DNA from: Temnopleurus reevesii
Lineage: Eukaryota > Echinodermata > Echinoidea > Temnopleuroida > Temnopleuridae
Assembly (NCBI GenBank): GCA_036244855.1
Contig: BQKZ01000141.1
Span: 143,408 to 207,407, forward strand
Direction of reading: 5' to 3'
Length of the DNA: 64,000 nucleotides
The position numbers were made by a program, and so were the translations under genes. The notes under the pieces are model-generated. The model saw nothing but the letters and a program-made list of their open reading frames with translations. It ran no database searches and was not told the origin of the DNA. Of the stretch, positions 47,665 to 60,200 are shown one piece after another (the first letter of the stretch is position 1; every line of letters begins with the position of its first letter).

Positions 47665-49569
47665 ATTGCAAACCTCATGGGCCCCTAGCTAGGCTCAAAC
47701 TTGTATGCACCACCTGCCACAAAAGTGGAAAGTTGTCATTTTTAACTCTGACATACACTACGCATAAGAGGTTTAATAGGGATCACTATCAAATATGTGC
47801 CTTAAATTCAACGTGAGGTTTTAGATTTCTGGATATAACCCATAAACAAATGTCTCATATGTACTTAAACACACTAATTTTTTTCATACATAAGAGATAT
47901 CGGTTGTGTTTCTCGCTCCACTATGATTCCAGAACAGTGACTATAGTTACTGTCCTACCTCAATCCTTAATCTGTCCATCTTCTACCTCCGCACCCCTCT
48001 CCCTCCTTTGACTGCCCTCTCACCTTCCCTTTGCTGCCTTCTACCTCCCATCACTACTTTCACCTTTCAGCTCTTAGTCTTGGTCTCATCTCTCCCCTCC
48101 CTACATTCTCTATCTCACTCTTCCTTCCCTCCATTTTATTCACTGTGTCTCCTTTATTCCTCTCCCTTTTCAATCACTCGCTTCCATCTTGTCATTCTTT
48201 CCTCATTATTAAACTCTCATTACACTTGATTAAAAATTTAGTCAGCATTGTATGATTGACAATCAATTCAATTTAATCTTTAACGCTACAAATTTTTACA
48301 AAATACCAGCTCTAAAACTCTTTCATGACAGTCAAATGATTATAAGTTTTACACATTGGATTAAAAAAAAGACATACAAAATATGTAGTACAGAGTCAGA
48401 ATAAGACAGATAAAAAAATTCTTAACCGATCCTATTATTGACAAATCCTCAAAAACATATGAAGCAGTCTGAATGTGAATAACTTTGAATATACAGACTT
48501 TTAATCCTTGCAAAGCTTGTCTGTTTTTGTTAAATTTGGCAAAATATAAAATTTGCAAGAATTTCCTCATGCAATTACTAGATTACTTATCACCTAGATT
48601 TCTTTATAATGTATAGATTTCAACAAAATTCAGTTTGCTTTATTATGATACATGTACATGAAACTATAGAATATAGATCAATTTAAAAAAAATACATGTA
48701 CGACCATATCCATTAAAAACTGAAAAGCCTCTTTACAATCTTTGAAATTATACACATTTCTTAACATCTTGATTAATCATTGTATATCAACAATATAATG
48801 TTTATCTAAACATACATGCAATTCTTTAACAATTATATTTGAAGAGTTTACATTTTGATATTTATCAATGCCTTTGCCTATCCTTTATCAAATGCTACAT
48901 GAGGAAATACAAACAATTTTCTTTCACTAAATACTGATAAGTCTTCTCAAGAGTGTTAAAAGTGGTTTAAGCCAAACTGAAAAACAAATGGGAAATCTAA
49001 ATCATCAGACTTTGTCATATTTGGCATGCTTCCAAACCAACCATTGCACATTTTTTATTACATATTCACGATAAATTAATTGATGGAATAATAAGTGCAT
49101 GAATTATTTTGTAACTATAAAGAGCACTGCTATTAATTCAGCTCGTGAAATTACGAAGAAACCCATCCCATATTGGTGTATCCTAGAACATTGACAAACA
49201 TCAAAACATCCTGTTCATGTGTTAGATGGTAATATGAATTTTTATTTGAGAAGATTTCAAAAGAAATTAGCTGGAAATGGGTAGCATAGTGAAGTACTTT
49301 ATCTAAATCTGGGGCCTGTAATGTAAAAGAGATGCAATTAATTAAAAATCAATTGCATCCCTAGTCATGTTTTGCTAGAGTCTAACGATTAATATTTATC
49401 TAAGACCCTTTTCCACTAACTTAAATGAATTTTGGAGGCCGAATAGTCTACAAAAGATGATAGGACTCCTATCCTATCACACATCTTTTCAGAAAACATC
49501 TTTCCCGAGAGAATACTCATGACGGCCCTTTTCTCACTTTTCAGACATGTGCATGATATGTAGGACAGC

Positions 49570-49622
49570 TTTATTTCAGGTATCCTCTATCTTGACTTTG
49601 GTAAAACATAATTATCTTTATT
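49570..49622 (-). terminator. Candidate poly(A) signals for the FAS1 gene
   Basis: On the minus strand AATAAA occurs at 49622-49617 and 49575-49570, about 100 and 150 bases after the stop codon at 49724. Confidence 0.5.
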
Positions 49623-49723
49623 GTGTTTTCTTATTTTTCTCCTTTTATAAAAATATAATAATTTCTTTAAAAACAATTATGCATCATCAAAATTCTTAGA
49701 CACATGATTAGAAAAAGGGGATG

Positions 49724-52700
49724 CTAGAGATGTGAGGGAAACATCACACCGTCCAATTCATGCACAACTCCATTGGTGACGGTAGTATCCGCTTTCACAA
49801 CCATCCTCTGCTCAGCAAAGATACCACCTGCCCCCTTCTGAAAGTAGATAATGGAACCTTCCAAGGACCTCAGCTGAAAGGCATCATAGATCGCTGCACT
49901 GTAGTAGGACCCTACCACTACATGATAGGTAAGTACCTCTGTGAGAATGGTAGCATTCTTGAGGAGGTTTTGCTGGGCTGGAGTCAGCTTGCTGAAGGCT
50001 GCATTGTTTGGTGCGAAGAGGGTGAGGGGTTTGAAGGCTGGACCAGACAGGGCTAGTGTCAGATTAGCTGCCTGTTACATAGAGATGACATCATAGATTT
50101 ATTGTTATATGTTCTGGGACCGGATTCATAACGCTTTTCATAGAGTTATGCTTGACTTTAAGAATGACCTGTGACCCTTTCTCAGATGCCAACGCAAAGA
50201 TGCAGGCTATCATTGAAGGCAAGGAAGGGTCACCAGTCATCCATAGCCATGCATACCTTATGAACAGCTTTATGAAACACAACCCTGGTTACATCTTGTC
50301 TGCTGTATGCAGTTATTGTGTTCTTTCAAGTTGGTAAATCAATTGTCACAATCATATATTAATTAATGATATTGACCAAACAATAATTACAAAGACAGTG
50401 CATCTTCATAACAAGCATATAATATACATTTAAGTGATCTGGAGCTAGTAAAAAGCTTGATGAATCAGGGGTCTGCTAATTGTAACAATATTCTCTATCT
50501 CTTTTTTAAGTCCAATTCAACATCTATGAAATCTCAGAAGACAAATTGATAGGAAATTAATGTTCAGGGTGTGATATATAAAGAGTAAAGAGATAAAGAC
50601 ATTTGGAGCAACAGAAATAAGAAAATTTTGATTGAAAAAATAAGGCTAGCATTTGCTATCAACAATAAAACCCTCATAGACAAATCTTTCTTCTCTCAAG
50701 GATCTCAAATCTGCACTTCTTATAGGTCAGAATTCTTGGTAACCTGTTTTCATGACCCCCCCCCCCAAAAAAAAAGAGAAGAAGAAAACTGGATATGGCC
50801 CAGTCATCCCATCATTATTGGCTTGATAGTGATAACAGGTATGCAAAATACAAAATATTTTGACCTACATTGTAAGAGCTAAAACCTAATATAGACACAA
50901 TGATCTTATAACATCTACACTACAAGCAGGGAGATGGGAATTTTGAAGTCAGAATTCTTTGGTTACATGTTATCACCATAAAAACAAAGAACAATGGACA
51001 TGTCCCAGAGATTCCACTGTGATACTATTGTTATTGGATTTATATTGATAACCGGTAAGTACTGTATTAGCTAGTACCATCAGTTGGGACCAACTTCATA
51101 TCTTTTATCTCTTTTATAAACCAATCTTCAATTCACATTCTTTATGCTATGCTATACCTTGAGAGCTGCATAGAGCGAGCTGTAGGTTGGCTCAGTTTCC
51201 AGGTACTTGTTCATATCAGCTCCCGTTGGTACAGGGCTCATAACCATGTCAATGATGTGAACAATCCCGTTACTAGCCGTCAGGTCCGTCTTGGTGATTG
51301 GTGATCCACTTGCTGTTGCAACCTGTGGATTGATCAATGAAAGACATATCAAGAATCATGAATGTGTGCATTCATTTGTGTGAGACTATACTGTGATTTT
51401 GTCTATAGAGAGATGAACTTGTTATCCCCTTGCATTAGTATATTTTGTATCTTAAAACTACTGTATACTGTTATTTTGAAGGGGCCCTGTCCACAAGCTG
51501 TGCTTCATTGATGGGATACCAAACCTATCATTCTGTGATTTATGCTTTTATATATTTGCTGTGTTTGATATGGTTTGAATAAACTCAACTAATGTAGAAA
51601 ATCATTGATAAGAACCAAATATATTTTAGAATTGGAATTTTGAAAATTTAACATCAATTTGTATTTCCATTCTACTCTGATCTTGTTAAAATAGCTTTCA
51701 TGTACTGTGAGAAGGCTTGAGAAACTGGATTTGTCATTTTGATACCATTTCAGTCACATACAATGGCCATTATAAAACATATTATGAACAGAAGTGCATA
51801 TACTGAGTAATAAATGAAGAAGGTAGTTTTGATATTACCAGGATTCACCAGCTTGATATCTAACATCTGGAAGCAAACAGTATCAGTGTATCTTGGCATT
51901 ATTCTTTCAATTCTTGATAACCATTAAAACAGTTTAAAAAAATATGGAATAAGCCCATTATAAATTAAAATAGTAGAGAGGTTGAGCTATTCTATTCTAT
52001 GTATATCAAAATTTCATTCTGAGCGACTGATACTTGCTTAATGAAAGTAATCAAGCAAAGTAGGGTGAGGGCGACTGGCTACATAACTGCAATAGCGCCC
52101 ATATTCTTGATGTTTTGACTTTTAGTATCGTTTCTCAACTTTATCTCCAATAAATGGCTGAAATTATTTACCGAGATAACTTCGCCCCCGGGCCCATCAA
52201 CATAATAGGAGTCAACATGAATGGGCTGATACTGTGAGGTGGCTTGGAAAGGCGGCGAGGGATACAGTGAATAAACGACCGAATCCTTGTGATGTATTGC
52301 TATCTTATTGCTGAAATAAGTTCCCATAGCAACATGGTACTGCAGTATCTGATTCCTACCACCCACATCAGCCAAAGCAGCCTTCACGGCTGGGGAGCTG
52401 TGATCATATGCATCGTCTGAGAAGGCAAACACCGTCACTTTACCAGGCCCAGATTCCAAGGTAGTTGCCAGCCATGACGTGTTTTTAGCTAAATCTGCAA
52501 ATTTCTTGGCTCCATTCTGAGAAGCAACAGTCAGAACATTCGACGCAGCATTGAATGTTGGCTTAGGAGCAGCTCCAGGTTTCTCGATGGAGTGAGCTGG
52601 CTGGATTTGAAGGGCTTTGATCACACCCGGAAGTGCAGCATTAAGAGCAAAAGATTTACTCAGCTTCAGGAGCGCAGCTGGTTCTTGGTCACTTTGGACG

Positions 52701-52753
52701 ACAGTTCCTCCCATTAAAATAGATGCAATCACACAAATATTGAAGTAATTCAT
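49724..52753 (-). CDS. Secreted protein with two fasciclin (FAS1) domains, three exons
   Basis: Minus-strand exons 52753-52172, 51322-51158 and 50071-49724 (TAG) join in phase 0 to 364 residues. Residues 1 to about 20 (MNYFNICVIASILMGGTVVQ) form a signal peptide, which fixes the start. FAS1 domain 1 covers about 75-224, with the H1-like VTVFAFSDDAY, the YH motif LQYHVAMGTY and the H2-like SNGIVHIIDMVM. FAS1 domain 2 covers about 228-360, with YSSLYAALKAANLTL, LFAPNNAAF, LTYHVVVG and TNGVVHELDGVMFP. Sequons NTS, NLT and NAT are possible glycosylation sites. Knowledge of the family: FAS1 proteins (fasciclin I, TGFBI, periostin) are extracellular adhesion or matrix proteins. I see no EMI domain and no GPI signal, so it is a short FAS1 protein, not a direct TGFBI orthologue. 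The plus-strand frame at 49760-50056 is its shadow. A MITE lies in intron 2. Confidence 0.9.
50115..50287. mobile_element. Inverted-repeat MITE in the FAS1 gene intron
   Basis: The left arm 'gggaccggattcataa' onwards (through 'gacctgtgaccctttct') is the imperfect reverse complement of the right end ('aagggtcaccagtcat' through 'atgaaacacaaccct'). Arms are about 70 bp. It explains the open frames seen here on both strands. Confidence 0.65.
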
Positions 52754-54268
52754 CGTGAAGCTGAAGGATGTGTTCTCAGATTATCAATGTAAATTATGAA
52801 GACAGAACAGCCAAACAGTTCCAAAATAATGAAATGCGTTTTCTTCTTTTTCTTCCAGGCACCCTCATTTGATCGAGTGCAGCTCCAGTGTAACCTGTAT
52901 GCTCTCTGCACGTGATGTAAACACAGAAAACGAAACGACCGTCATGTGATAAATCACATGACCTGCGTCCCAGGGATTGGAGCTGATTCACTCGCTGTGT
53001 CTGTGGTGACCTCGGGCGGATCCAGAGTTGAAAAAAAAGGAGTGCAAACCCTATTGAGGTTACGTCGGTCGAAATAGAGGCCTCGAAGAAGTAGTGCCCA
53101 AAGTGGCTATACGTATGTTATACAATCTTCATAGACGGATATGTGCAAGACGGATATGTGCAAGATGTGTCAAAATTATATCATACATAGATGGTTTTAA
53201 ATAAATGATCTTGAACTTGAACTTGGCCCAAACGGGACATATAAAGTCAGGTTCAATATTTTTGTAAACATTTTCTTGTACATAATTAATGACAAAATGG
53301 ATAAAACCAAACTATATTATATCTGCATCAAAATAAATTAGGAAATTGTGAAACGAGTATCGTGTACCATGGCATAAGGGCCGCCATAGTAATATGGGCC
53401 TACCTAAAATGGTCAATAAAAAAATCCCCAAGCGTGCTAAGGTGGTACCAACCGGATTTGGAATATGTATCCCCTGATTTTTTAATTTTCATTTAAAACA
53501 TTACGTTATGTCATAGTACGTTATAATATGTCAGATAGAGCCGAAGGCCCGAAGTACACTACAAGTACTGGCAGATTAGCTCCAATTTGTCAGGAATCGT
53601 TAGAATCGCCGGGGGATACGCATGGGGCATTCCCCAGAAAAACAAATAAAATACAAATCAAATATCAATTGTTCCCCCCCACGGGACGCCAGATTTTAGG
53701 TGAGTTTCTTTTTTTTTTAAATTTTTATTCTTATTTTTTTGCTTAATTAGCCCAGCTCAGCCCCCGGGTCCCAACATTGTGGGTGTGCACATGTTAATGT
53801 GCATCTATAGCTCGATTTCGTCTCTTCTACCACAACGTACTGCAAGGGTATATTCGAGGACCAAAGGTGCAATGCCACATAGCGATCAGAATGAGATGCA
53901 TCCCCATAACTAATCAAATGTCCTCAGACGCAACTTCATTTAATTTGAGGCCATTTCTATTCGATTAAAATATTTGAAACTATATAATCATAGTTTTAAA
54001 TGCAAAATGGTCGTGTAATCAAATTATCCATATTCTTTATAACATACCCAATTTTATTATCATTTCTTGTTTAACTTCTAACTATTCTGGGGGCTTTATT
54101 GTGCAATTCATGCGCAATCCGTGGATGTAGAGGCTTTGGGGCGCCAGCCCCCCCCCCCCCCCACACGGTCAGAACTAGGGGCGCCAAATTTGTGGTTAAA
54201 TTAGATAGATGCAAAATAGATGCATTAAGTTTCTACTACAGAGCTACTTCGTGATTCCACATGCTCAC
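52754..54268. other. Upstream region of the FAS1 gene
   Basis: Contains the likely promoter and 5' UTR of the gene starting at 52753, the E-box palindrome at 52941-52962, and otherwise no supported gene. I searched it on the minus strand for the missing end of the second FAS1 gene (an NGVIH-type motif) and found none. Confidence 0.5.
52941..52962. promoter_or_regulatory. Perfect 10+2+10 palindrome with paired M-box/E-box sites
   Basis: GTCATGTGAT, spacer AA, then its exact reverse complement. Each arm contains TCATGTGA, the form bound by MiT/TFE-type bHLH-Zip factors in other animals. It lies about 190 bases upstream of the FAS1 start codon. Function is inference. Confidence 0.4.
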
Positions 54269-55529
54269 CTTTTGATGATCTGTCAAGAGATGTTCATTCC
54301 ACACATTGTAAATGTTGAATCTGATCATTTGAACAGGTTCATTCATTGATTGTGGAGGTTTAAAGGCACTCGGGATGAGGAGGTTATTCGTCATCTCAGA
54401 ACGTTCAATCAAATCCAGACCGATGTGGTATCGAAGGTACCATTCTGTCACCTGTGAGGAGAAAATGAATAAGTAGTCAGGTCCGACCGTCCGACGGTAT
54501 ATTTTTTTCTGGAAGATATCCGATTATCAAATCGGGCTTAAATCTATTTCTGGTCGTATTTAAGAACCTTAGAAATAATCAAGCCAATCTGTACAGCAGT
54601 GTAGACCAATGTAAAGAGGTGCTCTCTACAGAATCCGTTGGAGATATACAAGCATTAATTTTGTTGATTTTAACTGGACACGATATAAAATATTTCCGTA
54701 AGATTAAGTGGAACACCAATTCAATGCTCCTTTGTAGTGCTATTCTAATCGGAACCAACTTGTGATTGTTGTGTCCGCACAGTTCAATTCACGGCGAACT
54801 GATCTATTGTCCTTTGACCGACTTTATTTTTCTAAAATAGTGTTAATGAATGATAAACCAATCTAAAATAATACAGCCCCCCCCCAAAAAAAAAAGAAGA
54901 TCAGGCCCTAGCTGGGTGTTAATTTTATATTGATTTGACGGAGCAATTCCACTTAGGTGTTAAAACAACATCAGCAAGGACTTGATTGATTTCAGTGGAG
55001 GTTCAGGTTGATAGAAATAATAAAAAGCACAATTTATTCCGTTTTAGTCTTAGATTTATTTAATAATTTTCTCGTGTTGTTCCCACTCTTTCATGGTGTT
55101 GGCCAATGCTATAACATCGAACAATGGTGCTGATTTAAACTTCTCATTTTTTTTCTGTATACAAGCACCTAACAATCACATATTTGAAAAAAAAAAGAAT
55201 AAGCAAACTGAGGTCTTTGATGTATTCATTTTTCTCACCTGAGCACTGGAATTCATAGCATCGACAATAACTCTAGGAATCCTTTCAAACGCTTCATTCG
55301 TTGGTACGAACACGGTGTATCCTGGCTCATTGCCCAGTTAGTGCATGATCCATGGACATCGTTCAGCGTACCATATAAACTTAGTCGCCCCTGCCTGGCG
55401 TATGATGTCGAGAATGTTCCTAGTTGCGTGGTCGTTGACGACCCCGACCGTGCTTGAAGGGTCATGTCCCAAATCAGGAGCAACCCCAATATACGTCAGT
55501 AACCACACGAAAGTAGAAATAATATCCAT
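54269..55529 (-). pseudogene. Second FAS1-domain gene, interrupted and truncated
   Basis: Minus-strand exon 55529-55239 begins with a signal peptide (MDIISTFVWLLTYIGVA) and runs into a FAS1 start (TRNILDIIRQAGATKFI). It hits an in-frame TAA at 55340-55338, then continues in the same frame with GYTVFVPTNEAFERIP, the conserved FAS1 core, to a GTGAGA donor. A second exon, 54451-54269, joins in phase 0 and supplies VTEWYLRYHIG (the YH motif) through LLTDHQK before GTGAGC. No exon for the H2 end of the domain is visible before the next gene. The stop could be a C-to-T change from CAA. Intact splice sites suggest recent decay. Alternatives are a sequencing error, an allele, or stop readthrough. Clearly a duplicate of the FAS1 class next door, though its intron position differs. 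Confidence 0.65.
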
Positions 55530-58500
55530 TTTAAATGCAGTTCTTTTGCAATAACCAAAATATCAATGGAACTCCTGGAGGCTAATTTCAAATTATGGTT
55601 TCCACTTGTACATTTGAAAATCACTAGAAACAATGAGAGGAAGTTATCATCTGTGTGGACTTTGGTATAGGATTAGGTATAATCAAGATTGATACTGTAC
55701 CACTCATAGAACTAGAGATAAGACAGCATGAACACCACTATGTCACAATGCAAATAAGTTCAGAAAATGGAAAATAATTATGATAATTATTTTGTTGTAA
55801 TTTGAAATCGAGTTAGAAATTTGCCATCATTTATGGGTTCTTTTTTGTTTGATATTGAAAGTATTATTTCATAAAGAGTACAAATCATGCCATAAGAGGG
55901 AGTATGGGCACTGATTTATCAGTACCACCAGGCGCGCACCCAGGATTTTCATACCCGGGGGCTGAGCCCAAATTTGGCGCCCCCGCCCCTNNNNNNNNNN
56001 NNNNNNNNNNNNNNNNNNNNNNNNNNNNNNNNNNNNNNNNNNNNNNNNNNNNNNNNNNNNNNNNNNNNNNNNNNNNNNNNNNNNNNNNNNNNNNNNNNNN
56101 NNNNNNNNNNNNNNNNNNNNNNNNNNNNNNNNNNNNNNNNNNNNNNNNNNNNNNNNNNNNNNNNNNNNNNNNNNNNNNNNNNNNNNNNNNNNNNNNNNNN
56201 NNNNNNNNNNNNNNNNNNNNNNNNNNNNNNNNNNNNNNNNNNNNNNNNNNNNNNNNNNNNNNNNNNNNNNNNNNNNNNNNNNNNNNNNNNNNNNNNNNNN
56301 NNNNNNNNNNNNNNNNNNNNNNNNNNNNNNNNNNNNNNNNNNNNNNNNNNNNNNNNNNNNNNNNNNNNNNNNNNNNNNNNNNNNNNNNNNNNNNNNNNNN
56401 NNNNNNNNNNNNNNNNNNNNNNNNNNNNNNNNNNNNNNNNNNNNNNNNNNNNNNNNNNNNNNNNNNNNNNNNNNNNNNNNNNNNNNNNNNNNNNNNNNNN
56501 NNNNNNNNNNNNNNNNNNNNNNNNNNNNNNNNNNNNNNNNNNNNNNNNNNNNNNNNNNNNNNNNNNNNNNNNNNNNNNNNNNNNNNNNNNNNNNNNNNNN
56601 NNNNNNNNNNNNNNNNNNNNNNNNNNNNNNNNNNNNNNNNNNNNNNNNNNNNNNNNNNNNNNNNNNNNNNNNNNNNNNNNNNNNNNNNNNNNNNNNNNNN
56701 NNNNNNNNNNNNNNNNNNNNNNNNNNNNNNNNNNNAACTATCAAATGTTTGAACCTTTTATTGGCTGGAGATATTGGCTACCCCTCAGCCCCCCCCCCTC
56801 CCCGTTTCGCGGTGCCTCATATAGCAACTGAAATCTTATTCAGTCCTGACAAGCCGACAATTTGAGGACATTTTGTTTGTATCAATATAATTAATCAGTT
56901 GACAGAAAGTGAGGAGGTATGATGTTGCGAATCGCTGCCTATCTTGGGAAGGGTAAATAAGAGGGGAAGAGAGAACAGACGAGTGATAAACAGAAAGAAA
57001 GAGAAAGAGAGAAAGAGAGAATGAGAAGAAAAGAGAAAAAGAGAAAGATAGAAAATATAAATCGAAACAAATGTGTGAAAGTTAGTAGTTACCACAAACA
57101 ACAAATTGTTTTTTTTTTACAATATTGTACGTCATCAGGTCATTGAGTAACAAGTAAATACCAAACATTACAACTGCCAAAGAAAAAAGAAAAAACAGTA
57201 TTTCTAAAAGCGAGTGCAAGGGTCCCAAAAGAAGGAGGTGATGGTGTAGGCAATGTGTTAAAAACCTTAACACTATAGTGTTGATATCACAACCTTGGCA
57301 ACATCATGCCAAAGCACGATTTCATGTTTATTCAATAACGGAAGTTTATTCAAATTTTCACACCATGAATTCTCACTTTAAATTAACTTCAAAAACTGAT
57401 GATTAATGTTGGATGCGATGAGCTTTGTATAGACCGACCATTCAATCTTTAAGAAAGCCTTTTCAATCTAATATAGAGTGTGTTATATTACTTTACTATA
57501 GATGTTCTACACAAATTGGAATGAACAAAATGTGCAAAAGGTAAATTGAATGAATTCTCACCTTCTCCCGTTTTTTTTTTCAAATTGTTATCTATCCAAA
57601 CCAAAAATAGTTTAATCGATTTTATAAAGTTGAATGCGATCCACTTCCAGATCCACTTACTTAACTTCCAGATCCTACACCTTTAGAAGTAGTCCTCTGA
57701 TGCATGTTGTGTATTGCAACAAATCCATAATCCTTGCTGATTACCATGATTTTGTTTTAAAGCAACAAACAAAGACTCCACAAGACAATACTCATCTGAT
57801 ATTACACAAAATAAATTGTTATACATGTACTTCAATATTTTCATTGACAGAGGGTGGAAACATTATCTGCAACTTTTCGCGAAACAGTGCATAGAGAAAT
57901 GTTTGATGGATGAAATAATGTCATGGGGGATAGGCGCTGCACCCAATACACCAAACTACTAAGCCCCTCCATTGCTCAAGACGTTTCGCGGTCTCTGATT
58001 GGCAAGTTGGCCTCATCGCTATATGTACGCAAAGATCGTTTTTCACCCATTGATGTAAACCTGTCACCCGCACTGTACAACCATCAATCACTAGTCAACG
58101 GTGAGAAAGATATCTTGCTAACGATACTGATAAGCGTGTCATGATGAGAATGATAGCCACCGATCACTCAATTATCACCTTGTCATCTCCCCCCTCAGTC
58201 ACATATCAACCGGACACAAGAAGAAGCAGTTCTGCCGAGAGAGATAACCCCAACTACTCTGCTCGTTTTGAGTATTTGACGTAAAGTCAAATCCTTCTTG
58301 CTATTTATGTATCATTTTAACAGGGACTTCAGTGATTTTTGAAACTTTTTAACAAGCAAATTAGATCTGTCAATTGGAGAGAAGAGGAATCGCATGCGGG
58401 GAAAAAGTTTGATGTAATGACCTTTGAGTGAACCACATATCAGCTAGTAGGCCTACGACTCCGGACGCACGCACCGCTCACTCTTCCCTTTGTTTGAGCG

Positions 58501-59257
58501 GGAAATGTTTATCTACCCTACATCCGACAGCAAGCTATGGATTGGAGTTCTACCATTCTCATTCAGGACTCTCATTCTCTCTTATACACCACAGTAAGGC
58601 AGCAACAAATCCTGATCAATCACACATCGCATATAACACCAAACTCTAATCGTCGTAGAACCAGACTCCAGTAACCTTTTATTCAAGAGTATATATCTTC
58701 ATTTGACTTGTACTTCTTTTTATTAGAATGTTGGACAGCAAGCCTGCTGACTGAAATCAGTTTGAATATAAACCCCAAAGTTTTTTTTTTTTCTAGCAAG
58801 CGCGCTGGAACCAGGGATTCCGGAAAGAGTGACATTCTTTTAACTGACAACTCCGGTTGCAAGGATGCTCCGGGGTTGAGGTTGGAGATTTATCATCGTG
58901 ACCTGAAGTTCACTAGCCTGGAAGGAAACATCAGGAGCTCATTACACGGCACTCTACAAGGTCCCTAGCAATATGTGGAAGAAACTTAAACTTCTTTTTC
59001 GTGCTGCCTTCCAAACAACGTATTACACGTGAAAGGGGCCTTCCTCGGATGCATCATTAATAAGTGATATCCAACCTCAATCTAAACTAGAAGATCATTC
59101 TGCTGCAATGGAAACTGTCATGGGAAGGTGATCATTTTGAACAAACTTTGTCGTGTACGACTGAAGTGTATATAAACGCAATTTGTTATTTATTGTGTGG
59201 ATGTTCTAATCCTGTATTATTTTGTAAAGTTGGAAACTATTTATCGTGTGCTTCAAG
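55530..59257. other. Intergenic region between the broken FAS1 gene and the next gene
   Basis: Holds the third assembly gap, purine-rich simple sequence (56970-57060) and no supported coding exon. GC-rich open stretches at 57923-58144 and 58796-58968 (the first ending at a GTGAGA) could be 5' UTR exons of the gene at 59258; this is unproven. The region is divergent: the FAS1 gene reads left and the next gene reads right. Confidence 0.4.
55991..56735. other. Assembly gap (745 N)
   Basis: Run of unresolved bases flanked by C-rich sequence, likely a hard-to-assemble repeat. The long open frames spanning it are artefacts of N. Confidence 1.
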
Positions 59258-59334
59258 ATGGAGTGGAAATGCGTGCATCTAAGACTGTTGGTGTTTGTCT
59301 TCTTAAGTTCATTGTTATCGGGATTAGCTGATGA
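59258..59334 (+). CDS. First coding exon (signal peptide) of an unidentified secreted or membrane protein
   Basis: The ATG at 59258 opens MEWKCVHLRLLVFVFLSSLL followed by SGLADE. This is a charged start, a hydrophobic core and a small-residue cleavage region, so a clean signal peptide. The exon ends at a GTAAGT donor in phase 2. I could not find the next exon before the window ends, so the mature protein and family are unknown. The intron would exceed 4.6 kb. Single-exon evidence only, but the signal peptide and a consensus donor at the right place make it likely. Confidence 0.6.
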
Positions 59335-59534
59335 GTAAGTATTTCTAAGCTTATGTGGTTACGTGATACAAGAAGTAAAAAAGATCCTGATTACATATAC
59401 TGCAAAGGTGTTAATGATAGAGGTGACAGCTTAGGATTATGATTTTTTATGATGATAATACGAAGATGATGAACGCGTAATTGAGGAGGATGACTCAAAA
59501 CGGGAGGGTCCCATAAGTGTTATACTTATTTTTC

Positions 59535-59558
59535 GGGAGGGGGGGGGGGGGGGGGGGG
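59535..59558. repeat. Poly(G) tract
   Basis: GGGA followed by about 20 consecutive G. Its length is likely unreliable in the assembly. Confidence 0.9.
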
Positions 59559-59659
59559 TAAAGGAAATTATCACAACATCGATTAATGTAAAAATCTAAG
59601 CTGTTCTATTTTCACAACTAATTGTTTAGTGAATGTACAAGATTTATCTTTTTACCAGG

Positions 59660-59750
59660 TGTGAAAACGTCGTGGTTTGGTGGTTCTGATCCCCGCCTTT
59701 CCACTAGAGAGGGTCGGTGATTCGAACTCCACACATAACAAAACAAAATA
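59660..59750 (+). mobile_element. tRNA-like SINE head, copy 1
   Basis: A-box-like TGGTTTGGTGG (59673-59683) and B-box-like GATTCGAACTCC (to 59730) at tRNA-like spacing, followed by an A-rich end ('aacaaaacaaaat'). An RNA polymerase III-type internal promoter is implied. No intact cloverleaf is evident. Confidence 0.5.
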
Positions 59751-60118
59751 GCTGAATGATTTAGCATCCCTATACTTATACAGCATGGTAGCTCAGCTAC
59801 AGCCAGGGTAATGAATATTATGGTACATGACGTGTGGTCAAGCGCGGTTTGTTATGAATATACATATAGTTTATGCGCTATGAAAATGTATCTACCATTT
59901 TTAATTATTACAACTTTTATTTTACTTTGAGCATTGGCCATCTTGAGAACTAACCAAACTCTTGTAAGCCTCCAAACTACCAGGATCCCATTTTTTTTTT
60001 AATTGCTGACATTACTGACAGGCGAACAGACTTCTTTCCCGTTTCAGTTTAGTCATCGAAAGATAAAAAGGAGATAAATAGGGCATTAGAAGTCCATTAG
60101 AATTAGTATATGAACCAT

Positions 60119-60200
60119 GAGGTGTGAGTTGGTCTAGCGGTTACCATACACCAGCCCCAAACAGAACGGTCTCTTCTGGCATGTCTGGTTCGAGGCTCGC
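60119..60200 (+). mobile_element. tRNA-like SINE head, copy 2
   Basis: TGGTCTAGCGG (60130-60140) fits the A-box consensus exactly and GGTTCGAGGCT (60187-60197) fits most of the B box, 46 bases apart. No clear paired acceptor stem, so a SINE or tRNA pseudogene rather than a working tRNA. Confidence 0.55.

Larger units (their letters stand above)
41230..49723. other. PIP5K 3' UTR and intergenic region up to the FAS1 gene
   Basis: No supported protein gene. It contains candidate PIP5K poly(A) signals (41739-41744 and others), two pogo-like MITEs, a LINE tail, a local duplication with a TIR insertion (44421-45690), a CpG-rich stretch (45165-45349) and GA/GT simple sequence (46983-47276). A pyrimidine-rich region at 47960-48200 is also non-coding. 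Confidence 0.6.

Noticed and set aside
49760..50056. Plus-strand 98-codon frame
   Set aside because: Antisense shadow of the third exon of the FAS1 gene.
59658..59692. Second exon of the gene at 59258
   Set aside because: An acceptor at 59658 would join in phase to give DECENVVVWWF and then a stop; the stretch is better explained as the tRNA-like SINE head.
60119..60200. Functional tRNA gene
   Set aside because: Internal promoter boxes are visible but I could not pair a proper acceptor stem.
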